Below, piece by piece: positions 15,995-22,332 of a stretch of 22,793 nt of DNA. The notes beneath the pieces are model-generated. The model had not been told where the DNA came from. It saw nothing but the letters and a program-made list of their open reading frames with translations, and did not search any database. This stretch comes from Gracilimonas sp031581265. Its GTDB lineage: Bacteria > Bacteroidota > Rhodothermia > Balneolales > Balneolaceae. The stretch spans positions 1-22,793 of the forward strand of contig NZ_JAVLBQ010000041.1 of assembly GCF_031581265.1 (NCBI RefSeq), given 5' to 3'. Position 1 is the first letter of the stretch; each line of letters begins with the position of its first letter. Made by a program: the position numbers and the translations under genes.

Positions 15995-16072
15995 AATAAT
16001 TATATAATCTTATTTTGAATGATTCCTAGCTAACTCTTATTTAGCAAGTGAATCAAAAAAAACTAAAAACCC

Positions 16073-16558
16073 ATGGAAGTAAATTCACACCGAGCAACAA
16101 GAGAACAGATTGTACAGCAATTGGAAGGCGGGCAGGCTTTTCTTAAGATTGAAGATCTGCTGGAAGAAGTGGAATTTGAAGATTTGGGTAAACGTCCGGC
16201 TGGACTCCCATATTCATTTTTTGAGCAGTTTTTTCATATCAGGGTTGCGCAATATGACCTGCTGGATTACTGCCGGAATACATATTACGAAGCCAAAAAA
16301 TGGCCGGAGGAATATTGGCCGGTGGAAGCGGAGCCGGAATCGGAAGAAGAGTGGGGAGAGCTCAAAGAATCATTCTTCAAAGAACGGGATGAATTGATGA
16401 ACCTTATCCTGGATGAATCAAACGGACTTAACGCTCCCGTTGCCGGTGGTGAAGAGCATTCTTTTTTAAGAGAAGCATTGCTTGTATTACAGCATAATAC
16501 ATACCACACCGGGCAGTTGGCTATAATTTTTCGGTTGTTGAATGGGGGAGAGGATTAA
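16073..16558 (+). CDS. DinB-like four-helix protein
   Basis: This 161-residue cytoplasmic protein fits the DinB/YfiT-like superfamily. It has a helical layout with possible metal-binding histidines in SFFEQFFHIRVAQYDLLDY (about 48-66) and near the C-terminus in VLQHNTYHTGQLAIIFRLL (about 138-156). The HNxYHxGQ motif is characteristic. Family members bind a divalent metal; some are thiol transferases or hydrolases and most have no assigned substrate. The segment EAEPESEEEWGE (about 84-95) is an acidic inter-helix loop. It lies between copies A and B of the palindromic element, and copy B starts 10 bp after its stop, possibly serving as its 3' end. Confidence 0.85.
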   Translation: MEVNSHRATREQIVQQLEGGQAFLKIEDLLEEVEFEDLGKRPAGLPYSFFEQFFHIRVAQYDLLDYCRNTYYEAKKWPEEYWPVEAEPESEEEWGELKESFFKERDELMNLILDESNGLNAPVAGGEEHSFLREALLVLQHNTYHTGQLAIIFRLLNGGED

Positions 16559-16567
16559 AACTCTTTT

Positions 16568-16682
16568 AGCGAAGGGTTTAAACCCTTCGTTTGTGTACCG
16601 GATTAAATTTTGATCATGGCATGATGCTACCAAGGAAAACAATTTGGTCCAGTACACCAGCGAGGTCATTCATGACCTCGCT
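16568..16682. repeat. Paired inverted palindrome element, copy B (overlaps transposase 3' end)
   Basis: Hairpin 1 is at 16568-16591 (core GAAGGGTT-TA-AACCCTTC). Hairpin 2 is at 16659-16682 (AGCGAGGTCAT-TC-ATGACCTCGCT, a perfect 11-bp stem). The heads GTGTAC (16593-16598) and GTACACCAG (16652-16660) face each other. Hairpin 2 contains the stop codon and the last five sense codons of the minus-strand transposase gene (stop at 16666-16668). It is the best preserved of the three copies. Confidence 0.85.
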
Positions 16683-17100
16683 TCTGTGGTTTTGGTACAT
16701 ATTCAAATCTGTCTACAAAGGAATTTTCTTTATGATGTTTTTCTTGTTTATAGATATAATTGCGAATCATTTTTATATCATGAAGACTTACAGAAAATAC
16801 TCCATAGCCTTCCTGCCAGGCAAATCCATCTTTCCAGTTATATTTCTGATTCAACCATCTGGATGATGCTCCTTTGATCCATTGAACAGCTTCAGCTACT
16901 GTTTGGGTAGTTTTGATTCGAAGTAGAAGATGAAGGTGGTCTTTTACTCCATTTACAGTATCAATATTGTATCCCTTTAAGTTTCCGTGGGTTTTTATGT
17001 ATTCACAAACCTCATTTCGAATTTCCCATGATAGATAGGGTCTGCTCAATTTTGTTCGAAATACAATATGTACCCAGATTGAATTGAATGTTTTAGGCAT
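16666..17100 (-). CDS. IS200-like (RAYT-type) HUH transposase
   Basis: This 144-residue Y1 transposase has the HUH motif DHLHLLL (H55, H57) and the likely catalytic tyrosine in IRNYIYKQE (Y115, with Q119 four residues on). Other family landmarks are IWVHIVFRTK (8-17), the SSRWLN stretch (79-84) and AWQEGYGVFSVS (94-105). These enzymes nick and rejoin single-stranded DNA at hairpins. No TnpB partner is present. The gene is bracketed by palindromic elements B, which overlaps its 3' end, and C, 68 bp upstream. This is the arrangement of REP-associated tyrosine transposases rather than of a free insertion sequence. The C-terminal KRGHE is encoded by the palindrome. The frame is intact, so the enzyme may be functional. 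Confidence 0.88.
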   Translation of the reverse strand: MPKTFNSIWVHIVFRTKLSRPYLSWEIRNEVCEYIKTHGNLKGYNIDTVNGVKDHLHLLLRIKTTQTVAEAVQWIKGASSRWLNQKYNWKDGFAWQEGYGVFSVSLHDIKMIRNYIYKQEKHHKENSFVDRFEYVPKPQKRGHE

Positions 17101-17167
17101 CGGTAATGAATTTATTTACGCTTATAGGTAAGAGCGTTTTAAATCCAATTCCTTACAAAATTTTTAT

Positions 17168-17275
17168 GAAGGGTTGAAACACTCCACTCGTGTACAGGTA
17201 TATATTTTTTTGTGGATTGATGGTACTATTGAAAACGATCGTTTCCTGTAAACCAGCGAGGTCATCCATGGTCTC
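17168..17275. repeat. Paired inverted palindrome element, copy C (degenerate)
   Basis: The left hairpin is decayed (GAAGGGTT-GA followed by AACACTCC rather than AACCCTTC). The right one, GAGGTCAT-CC-ATGGTCTC (17258-17275), pairs with two G-T positions. The heads are CGTGTACAGG (17190-17199) and TGTAAACCAGCGA (17248-17260), both with substitutions. It lies just upstream of the transposase gene and before the 3' end of the GMP reductase gene. Its decay relative to copy B suggests it is older or no longer maintained. Confidence 0.7.
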
Positions 17276-17309
17276 CTGAAAAACCCGTTCATTTTCGCCG
17301 TTTGATATT

Positions 17310-18353
17310 CTAATCCCCCTCAAACATCTCATTCAATTGTTCCTGAACACGAATAAAGGTAGTTCTTTTGGTAAGCTCTTTAAGCTTTTTGGCACCCACG
17401 TAGGTACAAGTTGAACGGACACCACCCAAAATATCCTGCACCGTATCTTCTACAGGTCCGCGATAGGGCACCTTCACCACTTTTCCTTCAGAAGCACGAT
17501 ATTCTGCCACTCCGCCCGAATATTTTTCCATGGCTTTCTCGGAACTCATTCCATAAAAAAGTTTGAATTTTTCGCCATCTTCATCAACCAATTCACCGCC
17601 ACTCTCTGTGTGTCCCGAAAACATGCCGCCAAGCATTACGAAATCAGCTCCACCGCCAAAGGCTTTGGCAACATCTCCGGGAGATTTACATCCGCCATCC
17701 GAGATAATTTGTCCGCCGAGACCATGCGCCGCATCCGCACATTCAATGATGGCAGAGAGCTGAGGAAATCCAACCCCGGTTTTAAGTCGGGTAGTGCAGA
17801 CCGAACCCGGCCCGATACCCACTTTGATGATGTCCGCTCCGGCTAAAAGTAATTCCTCCACCATTTCCCCGGTTACCACATTACCGGCCATGATAACCTG
17901 CGTAGGATATTTATCCCGAACGCGTTTTACAAATTGTACAAAATGCTCGGAATATCCATTGGCCACATCAATACAGATAAAACGAAGGCTTGGAAACTCA
18001 TTCATGATTTCGTCCAGCTTTTCCATATCCGATTTCCCGGTTCCGGTACTGACTGCAATATTTTCGGTGATACCATCAGGGGCATTTTTCATGAATTCTT
18101 TCCACTCCTCTATGGAATAATGCTTGTGAATGACGGTAAACATTTTATGCTCAGCCAGTGCTTTAGCCATTTCAAAAGTTCCGGTGGTATCCATATTTGC
18201 CGCCATCACAGGGACGCCCGTCCAGTTTTTTTTGGCATGAAGGAATTTGAAGGTTCGTTCCAGTGATACATCTGCCCGAGACTTTAGGGTAGAGCGTTTG
18301 GGACGAATCATCACATTTTTAAAACCAAGTTTGATATCTAATTCTATGCGCAT
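17310..18353 (-). CDS. guaC: GMP reductase
   Basis: This 347-residue enzyme converts GMP to IMP with NADPH, returning guanine nucleotides to the adenine branch. The IMPDH/GMPR TIM barrel is complete and lacks CBS domains, which together with the length points to GMP reductase rather than IMP dehydrogenase. Visible motifs: VPVMAANMDTTGTF (47-60), CIDVANGYSE (127-136), IMAGNVVTGE (154-163), the catalytic GIGPGSVCTTR (179-189, with C186 as the nucleophile and T188 next to it) and ISDGGCKSPGDVAKAFGGGADFVMLG. The last part (YRGPVEDTVQDILGGVRSTCTYVGA) is the usual active-site flap region. It stands alone. Upstream is a 523-bp spacer with a large inverted repeat; downstream is palindrome copy C. Confidence 0.95.
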   Translation of the reverse strand: MRIELDIKLGFKNVMIRPKRSTLKSRADVSLERTFKFLHAKKNWTGVPVMAANMDTTGTFEMAKALAEHKMFTVIHKHYSIEEWKEFMKNAPDGITENIAVSTGTGKSDMEKLDEIMNEFPSLRFICIDVANGYSEHFVQFVKRVRDKYPTQVIMAGNVVTGEMVEELLLAGADIIKVGIGPGSVCTTRLKTGVGFPQLSAIIECADAAHGLGGQIISDGGCKSPGDVAKAFGGGADFVMLGGMFSGHTESGGELVDEDGEKFKLFYGMSSEKAMEKYSGGVAEYRASEGKVVKVPYRGPVEDTVQDILGGVRSTCTYVGAKKLKELTKRTTFIRVQEQLNEMFEGD

Positions 18354-18525
18354 TTGGAAGTGTTAAATTGATGAATTTTAAATGTTGAATTGTCTGTCCT
18401 TAAGGTGCAAAAAAAGCTATCAAATTTGAAGATGGGATATTTGTTTTCGGACGGGGTGATGGGTGACCATGAGAGAATTGTTAGTGGGGTATGCTTAATT
18501 TCCTTACAAAAGCACATTTTTTAAG

Positions 18526-18746
18526 CCTGAGTTCATTCATAAACATCAAGAAATTGTCATCCTGAGCGCTTAAAATAAGTTATTAAAATTAGTTGTTTAA
18601 CGCGAAGGATCTCAAATCCTTAAATACCAGTGATGTTAATAAACTTATGAGACTCTTCGCGTTAAACACGGGAAGTATTTGAAAATCATGATGCGCTCAG
18701 AGTGACAACTTCAGCCATTTTTATATCAATATAAATCGAACTCAGG
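18526..18746. repeat. 221-bp nested inverted repeat
   Basis: Four nested pairs can be seen. CCTGAGTTC (18526-18534) pairs with GAACTCAGG (18738-18746). TTGTCATCCTGAGCGC (18554-18569) pairs with 18693-18708 (14 of 16). TTTAACGCGAAG (18596-18607) pairs exactly with CTTCGCGTTAAA (18655-18666). A small hairpin AAGGAT..ATCCTT lies near 18605-18621. The phrase GTCATCCTGAGCG...GAAGGATCTC is a known style of dispersed repeat in Bacteroidota. It occupies the guaC-truA divergent spacer (18354-18876), where no gene is visible. Confidence 0.75.
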
Positions 18747-18876
18747 TTTCAAGGTTTTGCGAAGGCAGGTGGTGAAGATGAGATAAAATTGAAACCATAT
18801 GGAAGAAGTGCAGAACAATTTCACAAGATTAGCCTGTGAAAACCTTTAGGGTTCTTTATCTTTCTTCAAAAAAGTA

Positions 18877-19614
18877 ATGCCCCGATATAAACTTATTATT
18901 GAATACGACGGTACTAATTTCAGCGGTTGGCAAATTCAACCGGATGATATCACCGTAGAGGGAACGCTGGAAGAAGCTTTTTCAACGGTTCTTCAGCAAG
19001 AAATAGATTTGATAGGACAGGGGCGAACCGATGCCGGAGTACATGCAAAGGGGCAAGTGGCCCACGTTGATTTGCCGGATGCAACTGATCTTGAAAAATT
19101 ACTAAATGGGGTGAATAAGATCGTAGGTGAAGAAATAGAGGTTGCCCATATAGAGCCGGTTCATGATGATTTCCATGCGCGATTCGATGCAATTGCCCGT
19201 CAGTACGAGTACACCATCACCACAAGAAACATCCCAATTATGCACCGCTACGCATGGTCAATTTACCAGCCCGTGGATAAGGATCAACTGAAAGAATGCG
19301 CTGATCTGTTGAAGGGAGAATTTGATTTCAATGGTTTCTCAAAATTTAATGAAGATAATTGGACCACACTATGTGAAATTCATGATTCTAAATTTGAATT
19401 TGATGGGGAAGTGATCCGGTATCGGATTCGCGCTAATCGTTTTTTGAGAAATATGGTTCGTCGTTTGGTGGGAACGATGGTTCATGTTGGACAAGGGAAA
19501 AAGTCGATACCAGAATTCAGGGAAATATTGGAAAATCCATCTTTAAAACGCCCCACGCATACAGCCCCGGCAAAGGGTTTAATATTGGAGAAAATTTTCT
19601 ACAAAAAAGTTTAA
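18877..19614 (+). CDS. truA: tRNA pseudouridine(38-40) synthase
   Basis: This 245-residue TruA makes pseudouridine at positions 38-40 of the tRNA anticodon arm. Motifs present: YKLIIEYDGTNFSGWQIQP (4-22), the catalytic GQGRTDAGVHAKGQVAH (47-63, with D52 the nucleophile), HARFDAIARQYEYTI (about 99-113) and the C-terminal YRIRANRFLRNMVRRLVGTM. Length is normal for the family. It is followed at 32 bp by the own promoter of tRNA-Asn, so the two are neighbours but not obviously one transcript. Confidence 0.95.
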   Translation: MPRYKLIIEYDGTNFSGWQIQPDDITVEGTLEEAFSTVLQQEIDLIGQGRTDAGVHAKGQVAHVDLPDATDLEKLLNGVNKIVGEEIEVAHIEPVHDDFHARFDAIARQYEYTITTRNIPIMHRYAWSIYQPVDKDQLKECADLLKGEFDFNGFSKFNEDNWTTLCEIHDSKFEFDGEVIRYRIRANRFLRNMVRRLVGTMVHVGQGKKSIPEFREILENPSLKRPTHTAPAKGLILEKIFYKKV

Positions 19615-19621
19615 AAAATTG

Positions 19622-19653
19622 TTGAAAGTAGTTAGAATAAGTAGTTATCTTTG
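19622..19653 (+). promoter_or_regulatory. Bacteroidota-type promoter of tRNA-Asn
   Basis: TTG (19622-19624) and TATCTTTG (19646-19653) fit the -33 TTG / -7 TAnnTTTG consensus with a 21-bp spacer. Transcription would start near 19660, about 25 bp before the mature tRNA 5' end. This is the clearest promoter in the window and supports the Bacteroidota-group origin of the DNA. Confidence 0.65.
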
Positions 19654-19684
19654 TCGCCCCTCAAACAGGGTAACACACTGACAT

Positions 19685-19756
19685 TCCTCGGTAGCTCAGT
19701 GGCAGAGCAGTTGACTGTTAATCAATTGGTCGTAGGTTCGAATCCTACCCGGGGAG
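19685..19756 (+). tRNA. tRNA-Asn (anticodon GTT)
   Basis: A full cloverleaf can be drawn: acceptor TCCTCGG with CCGGGGA (one T-G pair), D arm GCTC..GAGC, anticodon stem GTTGA/TCAAT (outer pair G-T) with loop CTGTTAA (anticodon GTT), and T arm GTAGG-TTCGAAT-CCTAC. The discriminator is G. The following bases are CACA, so CCA is not encoded. The gene is followed by an intrinsic terminator and then an integrase gene, so its 3' half is the probable attachment site of the downstream element. The gene itself looks intact. Confidence 0.95.
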
Positions 19757-19784
19757 CACATATTTTTTATAAAATAAATGCTTT

Positions 19785-19821
19785 AAAAAAGCCTCTCAGC
19801 ACACGCTTAGGGGCTTTTTTT
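19785..19821 (+). terminator. Intrinsic terminator after tRNA-Asn
   Basis: AAAAAAGCCTCT pairs with AGGGGCTTTTTT (one T-G pair) around a 12-nt loop and ends in seven Ts. It lies about 28 bp beyond the tRNA. Because it is downstream of the likely integration point, it may belong to the integrated element rather than to the original locus. Confidence 0.75.
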
Positions 19822-19894
19822 ATGCTTTTCTGTTTCTATTTCCACTAAATATGAAAATGAAGGATTTTCATTTTACAGCACGTTTTACGTAATT

Positions 19895-19916
19895 AGTGGG
19901 TACAAAAGTGGGTACA
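19895..19916 (+). repeat. Doubled AGTGGGTACA upstream of the integrase
   Basis: AGTGGGTACA occurs exactly at 19895-19904 and 19907-19916, a 12-bp repeat interval with two A bases between. It lies 45 bp before the integrase ATG, between the tRNA and the gene. The position suits integrase arm-type binding sites or an operator for the integrase promoter. A nearby inverted repeat AAAATGAA/TTCATTTT (19854-19861 and 19867-19874) adds symmetry. Confidence 0.55.
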
Positions 19917-19960
19917 TTTTTACACTGTCCCACACACCATCAGATAAATCTTCAAAAGCT

Positions 19961-21136
19961 ATGGCTAGTCTCAAAAAAAGAAACGGAACGTACTACATAA
20001 GATTTTTTACCAAAGTTCAGGGAAAGCGAAAAAGGAAAGCTTTGAGTTTGGGAACCTCACTCAAAAGAGAAGCAGAGAAATTGCTTATTAAGTACGAAGA
20101 TCAATTTGAAAGAGGAGAGATTGATCCGTTTAATGGATGGACTCCAAAAATGGAAGCACAGAAAAAGAGAAGTAAATTATCCGGGAAGCATATTCCAATG
20201 GAAAGGGCGACGGTAGAATTTTTAAATAAACGAAGTAAGGCTAATGAAGTTACTAAGAAACATTACCGTAGAATCCTGGATATGTTTATGGATGAAGTGG
20301 GTAGAACCATGCCGGTAACCCAGATTATCGAAGACGATGTCCGTGATTTCTGCTTTAAACCCCATTTATCCGCTTCTTCCAAGAAGAATTACCTGCGCAA
20401 TTTGAAAGTTTTTTTTAAATGGCTGAAAAAGGAAGGTATTATCAAAGAAGACTTCACCAAGGAAATAAAAGCACAGAGTCCTCCTCAAAAGATTACTCAG
20501 AAAACGGTTAGCAGAGAAGAGTTAGATAAGCTATTTGAAGTCTTTGATATATATTGCAAAAGAATGGAGCAAAAAGGGTACGTTACAAAACCGGAACAAC
20601 AACGATTATGGTTTAAGCCGATGATTAATACTATTTATTATTGTGGTCTTCGCGCAAAAGAGGCAGTTAATCTTACCTGGAGTGATGTTAAAATTGAGCA
20701 TAAACATTCTAAAGAAGAGTATGGACACATATTTATTACCAATAGAAATAAAAATACTACAAAATCCGGGAAGGAACGTGTTATACCCATAAGAAAACCC
20801 CTTTATCCATGGCTCGTGGAGTGGCATAAAGATCAAGGTGAACCTGCCGATGGTTATGTATTTCCAAGCGCTACAGGTTCCGACAGATGGCATAAGATGG
20901 ACCCATTGGCATTATCCAAATCATTTAAGAAATTTGTAAAAAAGACGGATAAAGTCTCGGATACCGTAACTTTACATGGCTTAAGACATTCGTGTGCTAC
21001 CGATTTACTTGCGAAGGGGGTATCGCCTGTTGTGGTTCAGAAAATTATGGGACACGCTTCTTTAAGTACGACGATGATTTATGAACATTTAAATAGTAAC
21101 AATATTACGAATGCTGTAAAAGGAATCGATGGATAA
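19961..21136 (+). CDS. Tyrosine recombinase integrase
   Basis: This 391-residue integrase has three parts: an N-terminal arm-binding region (ASLKKRNGTYYIRFFTK, about 2-60), a SAM-like core-binding domain (about 80-165) and a catalytic domain (about 185-385). The catalytic set appears complete: R231 in YCGLRAKEAV, a lysine in the KSGKER turn (K268 or K271), H339 and R342 in LHGLRHSCATDLL, H365 in IMGHASLSTT and the nucleophile Y374 in MIYEHL. It would insert and excise the element at tRNA-Asn, 204 bp upstream. Its stop overlaps the start of the next gene by 8 bases, so the two are probably translated together. Intact motifs suggest an active enzyme. Confidence 0.95.
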   Translation: MASLKKRNGTYYIRFFTKVQGKRKRKALSLGTSLKREAEKLLIKYEDQFERGEIDPFNGWTPKMEAQKKRSKLSGKHIPMERATVEFLNKRSKANEVTKKHYRRILDMFMDEVGRTMPVTQIIEDDVRDFCFKPHLSASSKKNYLRNLKVFFKWLKKEGIIKEDFTKEIKAQSPPQKITQKTVSREELDKLFEVFDIYCKRMEQKGYVTKPEQQRLWFKPMINTIYYCGLRAKEAVNLTWSDVKIEHKHSKEEYGHIFITNRNKNTTKSGKERVIPIRKPLYPWLVEWHKDQGEPADGYVFPSATGSDRWHKMDPLALSKSFKKFVKKTDKVSDTVTLHGLRHSCATDLLAKGVSPVVVQKIMGHASLSTTMIYEHLNSNNITNAVKGIDG

Positions 21137-21860
21137 TCAAAATATTAAACATTTAATATTGGATTCTATACTTACACTTAGTTTGAACCATAAGTATTTA
21201 GGGCAAACTATAATGTTAGAAAAGTCTTCAATTGTATTAGCTAAACACGAAAATATATATAGCCAGATTCGTAAAGATTATAGAAATCAATTCAGGGGAT
21301 ACGATATAAAAGATTTAAATAATGATACATTTAACAATCTAAAAACAACGTTCAAGGAAATGATTCGTGAAAGAAAATCATCTTTATTTTTAGATTTTAT
21401 CACATATGACAGCTTTGGAGAATGTTATGAATACAAACATGAATTCGGTAAAAATTTGTTGATGGATGAGATTCTTAAAGAGGTAATCAGAAGAGAACCT
21501 AAGTCTACTGAGAATAATATATTACTGCAAAAGATGAATGACTCTAAAAGAAGAGAGTATTTAGACAGCCTTTTGGAGCTTTCAGAACCAATAATAAGAT
21601 TAGAAATTATAAGTGAAGTCGAAAGATCATTGGCTTCGTTTGGTAAATATGAGGCTAAAATAGATTTTTTTAGTGTAGCTGATGCGTGCAGATATTATAT
21701 AGAAAATTATGAAATAAAGATAAGTGAGCTAGATAAGCCAAATATGAGGAAGATTAAAGAATGGGTACGAGAATATGCTGTGATCTATGATAAAGGTAAA
21801 ATTTTAAATAAATGGTCAATTATAAATGCAAGAATTAACTCTTGGAAACAAAATCCATGA
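21129..21860 (+). CDS. Hypothetical protein coupled to the integrase
   Basis: This 243-residue protein has no signal peptide or membrane segment and no motif I recognise. It is rich in Lys, Glu, Ile and Asn and looks mostly alpha-helical, for example FNNLKTTFKEMIRERKSS (about 68-85) and REYLDSLLELSEPIIRLEIISEVERSLASF (about 142-171). The C-terminal part (SVADACRYYIENYEIKISELDKPNMRKIKEWVREY) could be a small DNA- or protein-binding unit. Its ATG lies inside the last codons of the integrase gene (8-base overlap in another frame), implying coupled translation and a role with the recombinase or in element control. AT-rich composition fits the island. It could be a directionality or integration accessory factor, but that is inference from position only. 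Confidence 0.75.
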   Translation: MDNQNIKHLILDSILTLSLNHKYLGQTIMLEKSSIVLAKHENIYSQIRKDYRNQFRGYDIKDLNNDTFNNLKTTFKEMIRERKSSLFLDFITYDSFGECYEYKHEFGKNLLMDEILKEVIRREPKSTENNILLQKMNDSKRREYLDSLLELSEPIIRLEIISEVERSLASFGKYEAKIDFFSVADACRYYIENYEIKISELDKPNMRKIKEWVREYAVIYDKGKILNKWSIINARINSWKQNP

Positions 21861-21909
21861 TTAATACTTGTTAGTTTTCACGCACAGTGGAAAAAGTACC
21901 ATAATTGAT

Positions 21910-21980
21910 TTCTATTTAAATTTCCGCTCTTCTATTTAAAAAGGAAACTTTCTATTTCAAACCAACCTTTTATATTTATA
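21910..21980 (+). repeat. Iteron-like array: four 11-bp repeats at 20-bp spacing
   Basis: TTCTATTTAAA occurs at 21910-21920 and 21930-21940, TTCTATTTCAA at 21950-21960, and TTATATTTATA at 21970-21980 (9 of 11 matching). Every start is exactly 20 bp from the last, close to two helical turns, so the repeats face the same side of the DNA. The sequences between repeats differ. A very AT-rich stretch with palindrome TATAGCTATA (21977-21986) follows. The array lies in the 213-bp spacer before the HTH and winged-helix genes. It could be a replication origin, an operator or a recombination-protein site. Confidence 0.6.
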
Positions 21981-22073
21981 GCTATATAAAATAAGTATTT
22001 TCAGTTCTTTAAATGATATGAAAAAATGTTGAATTTGCTGATGAACTAGAATCAGTAATGAAAACTAATCACA

Positions 22074-22331
22074 ATGTCAGAAATAATACTTGAAAGGATA
22101 GAAAACAAAATCGATCTACTTCTTAATTCAAATAAGCATCGAATAAATGAGAAGAAGTACATAACTGCGAGGGAGGTAGAGGACCTAACCGGCCTCAATC
22201 ATCGAACTATTTTAAATAGATCAAATCTAGATGAAAACCACGCTCGTTACATACCCTCTATACAATTCGGCGGTAGTCGCCGGAAATACTTCGAGAGAGT
22301 TGTAATTGAGAGAATCTTTCGGTTGAAATAA
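22074..22331 (+). CDS. Excisionase-like helix-turn-helix protein
   Basis: This 85-residue protein begins with a short amphipathic helix (ILERIENKIDLLL, 5-17), as often seen in small element-encoded DNA-binding proteins of Bacteroidota. It continues with a MerR/Xis-like helix-turn-helix (YITAREVEDLTGLNHRTILNR, 29-49) and a basic wing with GGSRRKYF (66-73). Such proteins act as recombination directionality factors or regulators for the integrase of the same element. Its stop is separated by one base from the ATG of the next gene, so the two form an operon. The iteron-like array lies 93 bp upstream, a natural candidate binding site. Confidence 0.7.
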   Translation: MSEIILERIENKIDLLLNSNKHRINEKKYITAREVEDLTGLNHRTILNRSNLDENHARYIPSIQFGGSRRKYFERVVIERIFRLK

Positions 22332-22332
22332 C

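Noticed and set aside
16666..17100. Complete IS200/IS605 insertion sequence with TnpB
   Set aside because: Only the Y1 transposase is present, no TnpB frame on either side, and the flanks are REP-like pairs.
15880..17275. CRISPR array from the repeated palindromes
   Set aside because: Only three copies, more than 400 bp apart, paired and inverted, with a transposase; no regular spacers and no cas genes.
19651..19848. 65-codon frame covering tRNA-Asn
   Set aside because: It runs straight through the tRNA and its terminator; chance frame.
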